In this document: positions 1 to 5,175 of the stretch, one piece after another
Layout of the letters: each line of letters starts with the position of its first letter
Numbering within the stretch: the first letter of the stretch is position 1
NCBI GenBank assembly: GCA_023460875.1
Contig: JAEWOQ010000453.1
Location: forward strand, 1 to 7,933
DNA length: 7,933 nucleotides
Direction of reading: 5' to 3'
DNA from: Pseudomonadota bacterium
GTDB taxonomy: Bacteria; Myxococcota_A; Polyangia; Polyangiales; Polyangiaceae
Program-made: the position numbers and the translations under genes
The notes under the pieces: model-generated
What the model was told of the DNA's origin: nothing
The model's input: only the letters and a program-made list of their open reading frames with translations
Databases searched by the model: none

Positions 1-634
1 CCGCCCCCCCGACGGGGGCCCGGAGCACGCAGTCGGCGGCCTCGACGCGACGTGCCTGGAGCTGCGCGCGCAGGGAGCGCAGCTTCGACTCCGTCGCCGC
101 GCTCTCGGCCGCCTTCTTCTCGAGCTCGTTCGCCGAGAGGAAGTCTTGGGCCGCCAAGATCCGGTAGCGATCCAGCTCGCTCGCGAGGGCGCGATGCTCC
201 TGCTCGAGGGCCTGCACTTGCATGGCGACCTGCTCCTTGGTCGCGGACGCGTTGCGACAGTCGAGCGTCGCGAGCACCTCCCCCGCCTTGACCCTGTCTC
301 CGGGCCGAACGTGGACGCTCTTCAGGTACGCGGCCACGAACTGGGTCCCGAGATCCGCCTGCTGCCACGCGCGCAGGGTGCCGATGTAGCGTCGCTCGGT
401 CCGATAAGTGACGCTGCGGGCCGGGACGACGGTGACCTTCTTCGGTTCGGCGGCGAGCGCGACCTGGTTCGTGCGCGCGCCTTGACGTGCCCGCAGCCAG
501 CTGAGCCCCCCCGCCAAGGAGCCCAGCACTCCGAGCACGGCGAGAGAAACCAACACCTTGCCCCAGCCGGGCAGCGCGGGAGGACCGCCCGCCTCTGCGG
601 AGCTCTCACTGAGTGTCTTTATCTCGTCGTTCAC
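1..634 (-). CDS. RND/HlyD-family periplasmic adaptor (membrane fusion protein), C-terminus beyond the left edge
   Basis: This is the N-terminal 211 residues of a membrane fusion protein, the adaptor linking an inner-membrane transporter to an outer-membrane channel in tripartite efflux or secretion. Visible order: a short cytoplasmic tail, one membrane helix at about residues 26-47, the first half of a biotinyl-lipoyl domain (VRPGDRVKAGEVLATLD, 109-125), a charged alpha-helical hairpin (about 131-198), then the second lipoyl half starting at DCVLRAPVGG (201-210), where the window ends. The beta-barrel and membrane-proximal domains are missing only because of the edge. The start is a GTG at 632-634: GGAG sits 10 nt upstream and no usable start was seen further upstream in this frame. 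Cys126 and Cys202 lie at the junctions of the two lipoyl halves. The partner pump must be further left, so the substrate is unknown. Confidence 0.9.
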   Translation of the reverse strand, partial: MNDEIKTLSESSAEAGGPPALPGWGKVLVSLAVLGVLGSLAGGLSWLRARQGARTNQVALAAEPKKVTVVPARSVTYRTERRYIGTLRAWQQADLGTQFVAAYLKSVHVRPGDRVKAGEVLATLDCRNASATKEQVAMQVQALEQEHRALASELDRYRILAAQDFLSANELEKKAAESAATESKLRSLRAQLQARRVEAADCVLRAPVGGA

Positions 635-878
635 TGATGGTTCGCTCCGCTTTCTTCTGGCCTCTGGTCTCCTCGACTCGCGCCGACAGGAAGCGCGTGC
701 CCCGATCGCCGGCCCAGCGCCCCGTCCTCCGAGCTCCGCTCTCCACGACCCGGCGGCGAGCCACGAGCATCCGCGCGCGCACTAGGAGCGCGCACGATCG
801 TCGGATCCCGACTCCATGAACGTATGACTGACGAGGGGCTTGATGCACGAGTTCGGACCGACACACCTTCATCTTTGG

Positions 879-896
879 AGGAGCCTCGGGGCTCCT
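879..896. repeat. Perfect 7-bp hairpin, 4-nt loop
   Basis: AGGAGCC (879-885) and GGCTCCT (890-896) form a perfect stem around a TCGG loop. Neither strand has a T-run after it, so it is not a classical intrinsic terminator. Its role is unknown; it could be RNA structure in the adaptor gene's leader, since it lies upstream of that gene on the minus strand. Confidence 0.5.
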
Positions 897-964
897 GCGG
901 GTGGCTGTGAGCCGCCCGAGCACACCTGGCTCGTCACCGACGCTCGAATGACGAGCTGTGCGAG

Positions 965-1076
965 CCCCGCGGCTGCATGGACTTGCGCTGCCGCGGGGGG
1001 GAACGCGGCGCTCGCCGGGAGCGTCGCTAGATCCGCTGCGCGGGACCGCCATGCACGAACGTCGTACAGCGGTCCT
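965..1076. repeat. Three consecutive strong hairpins
   Basis: Three inverted repeats follow one another with short spacers. The first pairs CCCCGCGGC (965-973) with GCCGCGGGG (990-998). The second pairs GCGGCGCTC (1005-1013) with GAGCGTCGC (1019-1027) around a 5-nt loop with one G-T wobble. The third pairs GGACCGC (1043-1049) with GCGGTCC (1069-1075), and an inner ACG/CGT stem is possible. High GC makes chance stems common, but three in about 110 bp with stems of 7-9 bp is notable. This could be a structured RNA, a 3'-end processing or termination zone for the OmpA-like gene, or a dispersed repeat; I cannot tell which. Confidence 0.45.
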
Positions 1077-1102
1077 GAGTTGCGCTGAGCGTGCCCTCCG
1101 CC

Positions 1103-1133
1103 GCTCGGTCCCAAAGCAAGTGAGGGACCGCGC
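1103..1133 (-). terminator. Candidate transcription end hairpin after the OmpA-like gene
   Basis: CGGTCCC (1106-1112) and GGGACCG (1124-1130) form a perfect 7-bp stem with an 11-nt loop, extendable past one mismatch by two GC pairs (1103-1104 with 1132-1133). It begins about 30 nt downstream of the stop of the minus-strand gene ending at 1165. No U-tract follows on the minus strand, so intrinsic termination is doubtful; it may instead protect the mRNA 3' end. The word GGGACCGC here (1124-1131) also occurs in the preceding hairpin (1042-1049). Confidence 0.35.
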
Positions 1134-1164
1134 AGCTTTCTCGAAGGGCCGGCGTCTGCAGCGT

Positions 1165-1965
1165 CTACTTCCGCGGCACCAAGACGAGCTCGATGCGACG
1201 GTTCTTCTGTCGGCCTGCGGCCGTCTTGTTAGACGCGGCCGGGCGGAACTGAGCGAAGCCCGACGCGAAGAGCCGCTCTCCTGGTATCTTACCCTGTTCT
1301 TGCAAGAAACGCACGACGTGGGTCGCCCGCGCCGTCGACAGCTCCCAGTTCGTGGGAAAGCGCGCCTGGGTCTCCACGTTCACTACACGGGCGCTGTCTG
1401 TGTGCCCTCCGACCTGGATCACGTGCCCTGAGAGCTCCGCGAGGCTCTGCGCTACTTGAGTGAGCACCTCGCGACCGCTCTCGGTGACGTCCGCCTGACC
1501 GGAGTCGAACAGCACCTTGTCAGCGACGTCCACCACGAGCTCGTCCCCGCGACGGCGCAGCTCGATGTTGCCGCTCTGGATCTCGACCTCGAGCTTCGAG
1601 GCCAGATCCGCCTGAATCGCCTTGAGCTCTGCCTCGAGCCTCTCCTTCTCCGCGACCGTCTCCGCCAGCTGCACGGAGACCTCCACCTGCTTGCGGGTGA
1701 GCTCGCCGACGTGCTCTTGCGTACCCGTGAGCTTGGACTCGAGGGCCGCCACCCGCGCCGTGGCCTCGTCGCGCTCGCCGGCGTGGCGGGCGGCCTCGCC
1801 CCGCAGAGGCAAATAGAGGAAGTAGACGAAGGCCCCGGCCGCGAGCGCCAGAGACAGGAACAAGGACCAACCTGCCCACCCGAAGGAGCCATAGCGGGCG
1901 GAGCTCTGGAGCTCCGGCTGTGGCACATTCTGGAGCTCGTCGGCGGCGGGAGTCTCAAGAGACAT
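1165..1965 (-). CDS. Membrane-anchored coiled-coil protein with OmpA/MotB-type peptidoglycan-binding domain
   Basis: A 266-residue protein. The N-terminus is polar, with a single membrane helix at about 31-53 and no cleavable signal site. A charged heptad-rich coiled coil follows (about 56-126), then an OmpA-like domain (about 131-264). Domain hallmarks are DKVLFDSGQADV (149-160), GGHTD with Asp190, NWELSTARA with Arg213, GERLFASGFAQFRP (229-242) and the closing NRRIELVLVP (255-264). In this family the Asp and Arg bind the diaminopimelate of peptidoglycan. The NWELSTARA style resembles MotB, but the membrane helix has no aspartate, so a proton-channel stator is unlikely. The likely role is tethering the inner membrane to the wall through a coiled-coil spacer. 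The ATG start has only a weak purine-rich GAGAGA upstream. It lies 109 bp downstream of ribE on the same strand, separated by repeats and a hairpin, so cotranscription is uncertain. Confidence 0.88.
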   Translation of the reverse strand: MSLETPAADELQNVPQPELQSSARYGSFGWAGWSLFLSLALAAGAFVYFLYLPLRGEAARHAGERDEATARVAALESKLTGTQEHVGELTRKQVEVSVQLAETVAEKERLEAELKAIQADLASKLEVEIQSGNIELRRRGDELVVDVADKVLFDSGQADVTESGREVLTQVAQSLAELSGHVIQVGGHTDSARVVNVETQARFPTNWELSTARATHVVRFLQEQGKIPGERLFASGFAQFRPAASNKTAAGRQKNRRIELVLVPRK

Positions 1966-2004
1966 TCACTGACAATCTCTCAGAACCCGCGGAGGCTCAA
2001 GGGG

Positions 2005-2040
2005 AGCCTGAGCTCTAGCCTGCGCTCTAGCCTGAGCTCA
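2005..2040. repeat. Three tandem copies of a 12-bp unit
   Basis: AGCCTGAGCTCT, AGCCTGCGCTCT and AGCCTGAGCTCA lie head to tail, differing at one internal base and at the last base. They fill part of the gap between ribE and the OmpA-like gene, upstream of the latter on the minus strand. The first copy can also pair with AGGCTC at 1993-1998, forming a short stem with GAGCCT (2004-2009). This could be a cluster of regulator sites or a simple slippage repeat. Confidence 0.75.
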
Positions 2041-2059
2041 CACATCGAACGGATGTGTG
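2039..2059 (-). terminator. Perfect 8-bp hairpin just downstream of ribE
   Basis: CACACATC (2039-2046) and GATGTGTG (2052-2059) pair perfectly around a 5-nt loop. The stem begins 15 nt past the ribE stop on the minus strand. No U-run follows, so it is a candidate terminator or 3'-end stabiliser rather than a certain intrinsic terminator. Confidence 0.45.
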
Positions 2060-2074
2060 TCATCGCCCGACTCG

Positions 2075-2731
2075 TCACCGGCGCTCATGTTGCAACAGAC
2101 GCTGCACATAGCGAGCGATGAGATCCACCTCCACGTTGAGCCGGCTCCCGCGGGTCAGGTCACCGAGGGTCGTGGCTGATCGTGTGTGAGGTATGAGTTG
2201 CACCGCCAGGCGCGCCCCCGTGACCTGGTTCACGGTGAGAGACACACCCGCCAGGGTCACGGAGCCTTTCTCCGCCACGAACCCCGCGAGCTCCGCAGGC
2301 ACCACGAGCGCCACCTCGGTCATCTCACCACCCTGGAGAGCGACGTCCTCGACCTCCGCCACCCCGTCGACGTGCCCGGTCACCATGTGCCCGCCGAGCC
2401 GATCCCCGACGCGCAGAGCTCGCTCCAGGTTCACCCGCGCGCCTGGGGCCAGGTGCTCCAAGGTGGTTCGGTGAAGGGTCTCCGGCGACAGCTCCGCCTC
2501 GAACTCCGCCGACGCGCTCCCTACGATCTGGTTGCCCTCCACGCCGAGCGCGCCCTGATCCGAGGGGGTCGCGGCGACGACCGTCAGACAAGCTCCGTCC
2601 ACCGCCACCGACTCCCCCAACGCCAAGGGCTCCTCCAGCCCCGGATAGGTGACCGTGATCCGACGCCCGCCCCCCTCGATGGCTCGAGATTGGAGCACCA
2701 CTCCGACTGCCTCCACGAGACCGGTGAACAT
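2075..2731 (-). CDS. ribE: Riboflavin synthase, alpha chain
   Basis: This enzyme dismutates two molecules of 6,7-dimethyl-8-ribityllumazine into riboflavin and a pyrimidine, the last step of cytosolic riboflavin synthesis. The 218-residue protein has the expected duplicated barrel. The N-terminal barrel starts with MFTGLVEAVG and carries GESVAVDGACLTV (39-51). The linker motif PETLHRTTL is at 83-91, followed by GDRLGGHMVTGHVDG (109-123). The second barrel repeats the motif as GSVTLAGVSLTVN (156-168) and ends with IPHTRSATTL and a C-terminal helix. Residues about 54-80 form a longer, less typical loop in the first barrel, making it slightly larger than the roughly 210-residue norm. I chose the ATG at 2729-2731 because MFTGLVE is the conserved family N-terminus; the same frame extends to an ATG at 2803, adding 24 unconserved residues. 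No Shine-Dalgarno precedes the chosen ATG. No other rib gene is visible. Confidence 0.95.
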   Translation of the reverse strand: MFTGLVEAVGVVLQSRAIEGGGRRITVTYPGLEEPLALGESVAVDGACLTVVAATPSDQGALGVEGNQIVGSASAEFEAELSPETLHRTTLEHLAPGARVNLERALRVGDRLGGHMVTGHVDGVAEVEDVALQGGEMTEVALVVPAELAGFVAEKGSVTLAGVSLTVNQVTGARLAVQLIPHTRSATTLGDLTRGSRLNVEVDLIARYVQRLLQHERR

Positions 2732-2737
2732 GAGCCG

Positions 2738-2746
2738 GCTATACCA
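2738..2746 (-). promoter_or_regulatory. Candidate extended -10 element of ribE
   Basis: On the minus strand the sequence reads TGGTATAGC, a match to the extended -10 pattern TG-n-TATA. It ends only 6 nt before the ribE ATG, so transcription would begin at or next to the start codon. I saw no clear -35, which extended -10 promoters can lack. This agrees with the missing ribosome-binding site and suggests a leaderless transcript, but a chance match cannot be excluded. Confidence 0.4.
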
Positions 2747-2872
2747 CGCGCCTCGAGGGGACCGCCCCACGTCGAGCTGGACCGAGCACGCGGCACCCAT
2801 CACCGCCCACCCTTGCGGAGCGAGGCTCCGAGCGGCACCCTCCCGTGAGAGAGGATCGACACACAGGATTCC

Positions 2873-3469
2873 ATGTCCACGCCTCGAGATGGCCTGCTGA
2901 CCAGGGCATCGTTCTTATCGGTCGCGCCCCGCTCGATCCGCCTGGCGCTGGCTGGGCTCGCCTTCGGGTGCTTGGGCGCGCCCGTCGCGGGTTGTGGTCC
3001 GAGCGTGCAAGTGCTGCACGAGGGCACCGTACGGTTCGAGCATTGTTATCGGCTCGATCTGGATCCGAGGATCGCGCCGTCGCACCGCAAGGCTTGTTGG
3101 AGAGCATGGAGCGAACGCTATAGCTACGGTCAACCGCGAGATCGGCTCGAGTATGCGCGCCGTCGTATCCAGGCGATCGAATCCAACGAGCCCAGCCCTC
3201 AGCTCGAGCTGGGAGCGGCCGCCGAGCGCTCGTCCCTGGCGGAGCCCGGCGGGCCCATCAACGTCCACGCGCCCCCGCCTCGTGTCGCGCGTCCCGCCCA
3301 GGGGCTCCCCGTCAGCAACGCCCAGCCCTTGACAGAAGCCCCCGGAGACGGCTGCTCGACCACCTGCCGGCAGCACCGCACCACCTGCCTCGCGTCCTGC
3401 GCCGAGGGCGCCGCTCAGTGCTCCTGCGAAGCGGACTACCGCACGTGCATGGTGCGTTGCTTCGAATGA
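2873..3469 (+). CDS. Cysteine-rich putative lipoprotein, function unknown
   Basis: A 198-residue protein I cannot assign to a named family. It has a long signal region, with a hydrophobic stretch at about 22-40, ending in a lipobox-like PVAGC with the lipidation cysteine at 41; a lipoprotein is therefore inferred. Residues about 52-104 form a charged helical segment with Cys58 and Cys75 and aromatic positions (HCYRLDLDP, ACWRAWSERYSYG). A Pro/Ala-rich linker follows (about 105-158). The C-terminal 40 residues hold eight cysteines: CX3C at 161/165 and 172/176, then CXC at 183/185 and CX3C at 192/196, with 6-residue spacers, as in a disulfide-clamped helical hairpin. The ATG at 2873 has AGGA 4 nt upstream, rather close. 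It is divergent from ribE and 252 bp before the alr core start. Export to an oxidising compartment fits the cysteines. Confidence 0.8.
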   Translation: MSTPRDGLLTRASFLSVAPRSIRLALAGLAFGCLGAPVAGCGPSVQVLHEGTVRFEHCYRLDLDPRIAPSHRKACWRAWSERYSYGQPRDRLEYARRRIQAIESNEPSPQLELGAAAERSSLAEPGGPINVHAPPPRVARPAQGLPVSNAQPLTEAPGDGCSTTCRQHRTTCLASCAEGAAQCSCEADYRTCMVRCFE

Positions 3470-3473
3470 TCTC

Positions 3474-3490
3474 GTGACCCCGAGGGTCGC
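3474..3490 (+). terminator. Short hairpin after the lipoprotein gene
   Basis: GACCC (3476-3480) pairs with GGGTC (3484-3488) around CGA, extended by a T-G wobble and a G-C pair to seven pairs. It begins 4 nt after the stop codon. There is no T-tract, so this is only a weak terminator candidate. Confidence 0.3.
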
Positions 3491-3518
3491 GGCAAACCGT
3501 CGGCCTCCGGCAAACCGT
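3490..3518. repeat. 11-bp direct repeat upstream of alr
   Basis: CGGCAAACCGT occurs at 3490-3500 and again at 3508-3518, with an 18-bp period. Each copy contains a small dyad, CGG-CAAA-CCG. The pair lies 33 bp or more upstream of the TATACT element of the candidate alr promoter, so it may be a tandem regulator-binding site. No regulator gene is nearby. Confidence 0.5.
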
Positions 3519-3524
3519 TCGTCT

Positions 3525-3556
3525 TTGTCGCCCCAGGGTCCCTCGGGATCTATACT
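3525..3556 (+). promoter_or_regulatory. Candidate sigma-70-type promoter for alr
   Basis: TATACT at 3551-3556 is one base from the TATAAT consensus and stands out in this GC-rich DNA. The best upstream partner is TTGTCG at 3525-3530, with a 20-bp spacer that is longer than ideal. A start near 3563 would place the 3617 ATG about 54 nt and the 3722 ATG about 160 nt downstream. Confidence 0.4.
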
Positions 3557-3721
3557 GCGCCCCGGCCACGCGATCCGTCGACCCCCCAGAGCCAAAGGGA
3601 GTAACCGAAACCAGCCATGACGCTGCAACAGTCTGGCCTCGGCCAGCCAGGGCCCTGGTCAGCCACCGGCAACGGCCTCCCGCGAGTGCTGCGCCCCCAG
3701 CGCGCCGTCCCCTCCGATGCG

Positions 3722-4840
3722 ATGCGCCCGACCCGCGCTGAGGTGAACCTCGCTCACCTGCGCCACAATCTGCGCGTGCTGCAGCGGACGGCGGGGGCGA
3801 CTCCGCTCTGGGCCGTGCTCAAAGCGGACGGCTATGGGCACGGCGCCAAGGCCGTGGCGCGGACCCTCGAGCGCGCTGGGGCACAGGGAGTCTGCGTCGC
3901 CCTCGTGGAGGAGGGGATCGAGCTCCGTGAGGCGGGCATTCGCGTCCCGATCCTGGTGATGGGCGGTTACTACGGCCGCGCGTGGCCGGAGCTCATCCAT
4001 TATGGCCTCACGCCGGTGATCCAGGACGAGGGCCAGGTGGAGGGCTTGGCGGAGGAGATCCGCTTCGGCGCCGGCGAACCGGTGTCGGTGCACCTCAAAG
4101 TGGACACGGGCATGGCGCGCCTCGGCGCTCCCATGACCGAGCTGGATCGTATCGCGCGGACCTTGAACGCACACCCGGAGGTCCAGGTCGACGCCCTGAT
4201 GACCCACTTCTCCTGCGCGGATGCCGCCGATCACGGCTCCGTGACCCGCCAGCTCGCCCTGTTCGACGCCGCGCGCGACGTGCTCGCCGCCTCCGGTCTA
4301 CGCCCTCAGCGCCGCCACGCCGCCAACAGCGCGGGCCTGCTCCTCCACCCGGAGAGCCATTTCGACCTGGTCCGCCCGGGCATCGCGCTGTTCGGGGTGC
4401 ACCCCACGGGGACCACGTCCGACCTCAGGCCGGTCATGACCGTGCTCACCCAGGTCGTCTCCGTGCGAGATGTCCCGGAGGGCGCCAGCGTCGGTTATGG
4501 CGCCACCTGGATCGCTCGGCGCCCAAGCCGCATCGCCACGGTGCCTCTGGGGTACGCCGACGGGCTGTCCCGAGCGCTCTCGAACCGGGGTCACGCCCTC
4601 GTGCGCGGCGCCCGAGCCCCCATCGTCGGCATCATCAGCATGGACATGACCATGCTCGACGTCACCGACGTCCCCGGGGTCAGGCTCAGCGACGAGGTGG
4701 TGTTCTTGGGAGCTCAGAAGGGCCCCCTCGGCACCGAGGAGATCACGGCGAGCGAAATTGCCGCTCACACGGGCACGATCCCCTGGGAAGTGCTGACGCA
4801 CGTCTCCCGACGCGTTCCTCGCTTCTACCGCGAACCTTGA
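3722..4840 (+). CDS. alr: Alanine racemase (PLP-dependent)
   Basis: This enzyme interconverts L- and D-alanine in the cytosol and supplies D-Ala for peptidoglycan. The 372-residue protein has an N-terminal TIM barrel and a C-terminal beta domain. Expected residues are the PLP-binding Lys34 in AVLKADGYGHG (31-41), Lys126 and Arg132 in LKVDTGMARLG, His162 in THFSCAD, the PLP-contacting HAANSAG (199-205), Arg218 in VRPGIALFG, and catalytic Tyr259 in VGYGATW. GYADGLSR and IISMDMTMLD complete the pattern. Near the C-terminus, GTIPWEVLTHVSRRVPR has Trp355 where most family members have a tyrosine near the PLP phosphate. I prefer Met at 3722 because RPTRAEVNLAHL aligns with the family N-terminus and gives the usual length. 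The frame also opens at ATG 3617, adding 35 Gly/Pro/Gln-rich residues, with GGGAG 15 nt upstream. Neither ATG has a good ribosome-binding site. Confidence 0.95.
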   Translation: MRPTRAEVNLAHLRHNLRVLQRTAGATPLWAVLKADGYGHGAKAVARTLERAGAQGVCVALVEEGIELREAGIRVPILVMGGYYGRAWPELIHYGLTPVIQDEGQVEGLAEEIRFGAGEPVSVHLKVDTGMARLGAPMTELDRIARTLNAHPEVQVDALMTHFSCADAADHGSVTRQLALFDAARDVLAASGLRPQRRHAANSAGLLLHPESHFDLVRPGIALFGVHPTGTTSDLRPVMTVLTQVVSVRDVPEGASVGYGATWIARRPSRIATVPLGYADGLSRALSNRGHALVRGARAPIVGIISMDMTMLDVTDVPGVRLSDEVVFLGAQKGPLGTEEITASEIAAHTGTIPWEVLTHVSRRVPRFYREP

Positions 4841-4844
4841 GCCA

Positions 4845-4862
4845 TCGGGGCGCCGTCCCCGA
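4845..4862 (+). terminator. Short hairpin directly after alr
   Basis: TCGGGG (4845-4850) and CCCCGA (4857-4862) form a perfect 6-bp stem with a 6-nt loop starting 5 nt past the alr stop. There is no T-run, so it is a weak terminator candidate. Confidence 0.3.
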
Positions 4863-4940
4863 CCTCCCAGCTCTCGCGCGCTCGAACCACCCCCCTGAGG
4901 GCCCTCGAGAGCGCGTCGTTTGCCGGCGCGAAGACCCGCG

Positions 4941-4962
4941 ACTGTGACCCCGAGATCACAGT
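4941..4962. promoter_or_regulatory. Perfect inverted repeat ACTGTGA-N8-TCACAGT, candidate activator site
   Basis: Two perfect 7-bp arms flank an 8-bp centre. The centre lies about 155 bp upstream of the start site predicted from the sigma-54 promoter, within the usual range for an upstream activating sequence bound by a sigma-54 enhancer-binding protein. The arms resemble Crp half-sites, but the N8 spacing differs from the usual N6. It could instead be a transcript hairpin 100 nt after alr. Confidence 0.45.
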
Positions 4963-5080
4963 GTCGTCCTCTTGCGGCAGCTTCGGCGGGAGCTCGGCTC
5001 CGCTGCCTACCTCGCCCTGCCTGCCTCGCGCCCGCGCCTTTTCTCCTCGTGACGGCGCGGGGGGACGAGGCGCCGCGCTC

Positions 5081-5096
5081 TGGCACGCTTGCTGCT
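5081..5096 (+). promoter_or_regulatory. Near-consensus sigma-54 (-24/-12) promoter
   Basis: TGGCACG-CTTG-CTGCT matches the consensus TGGCACG-N4-TTGCW at every defined position but one (C for the first T of TTGC). The invariant GG (5082-5083) and GC (5094-5095) have the correct spacing, and a pyrimidine precedes the motif as expected. The predicted start is near 5107, giving a leader of about 69 nt before the ATG at 5176 and ruling out the earlier in-frame start at 5089. Confidence 0.65.
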
Positions 5097-5175
5097 TTTA
5101 CCTAGGTCGATTCACTGGATGGTCGGCGCGGACACGTCTCTGGGCGCCGACGGTCTCCTCGGGAGGGAGCCTCAC

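Larger units (their letters stand above)
635..1164. other. 530-bp gap without a convincing gene
   Basis: This gap separates two minus-strand genes. Open frames exist on both strands but are Arg/Ala/Ser-rich products of high GC and resemble no family I know. What does stand out is a run of inverted repeats (879-896 and 965-1133). The adaptor gene's promoter should lie here, but I could not find a convincing -35/-10 pair on the minus strand. The alternating GC run near 770-800 carries the 8-base word GTGCGCGC twice on the minus strand. Confidence 0.6.
4841..5175 (+). promoter_or_regulatory. 335-bp intergenic control region upstream of the beta-barrel gene
   Basis: No gene is supported here. 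The region holds a hairpin after alr (4845-4862), a perfect dyad (4941-4962), another short inverted repeat (CCTCGT near 5045 with ACGAGG near 5065), a sigma-54-type promoter (5081-5096) and the leader of the downstream gene. Its length and order look like an activator-controlled sigma-54 upstream region. Confidence 0.55.

Noticed and set aside
606..1052. 148-codon minus-strand frame overlapping the adaptor start
   Set aside because: Arg/Ser/Gly-rich with no domain or export signal, covers the hairpin cluster, and overlaps a well-supported gene. It looks like an open frame due to high GC.
840..1088. Small plus-strand frame with a GAGGGG close upstream
   Set aside because: The spacing from GAGGGG to the ATG is only 4 nt, the product is Ala/Cys/Ser-rich without a pattern, and it runs through strong inverted repeats.
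1165..1965. MotB flagellar stator
   Set aside because: The C-terminal domain is MotB-like, but the membrane helix lacks the proton-carrying aspartate and there is no motA neighbour.
2732..2872. FMN riboswitch upstream of ribE
   Set aside because: None of the conserved RFN-element segments is visible on the minus strand in this gap.
3982..4947. Long alternative frame inside alr, and a 262-codon antisense frame (4298-5086)
   Set aside because: Arg/Gly/Pro-rich shadows of alr, which has a complete set of catalytic motifs in its own frame.
4941..4962. Canonical Crp site
   Set aside because: The TGTGA/TCACA arms fit, but the spacer is 8 bp rather than the usual 6; kept only as a generic activator-site candidate.
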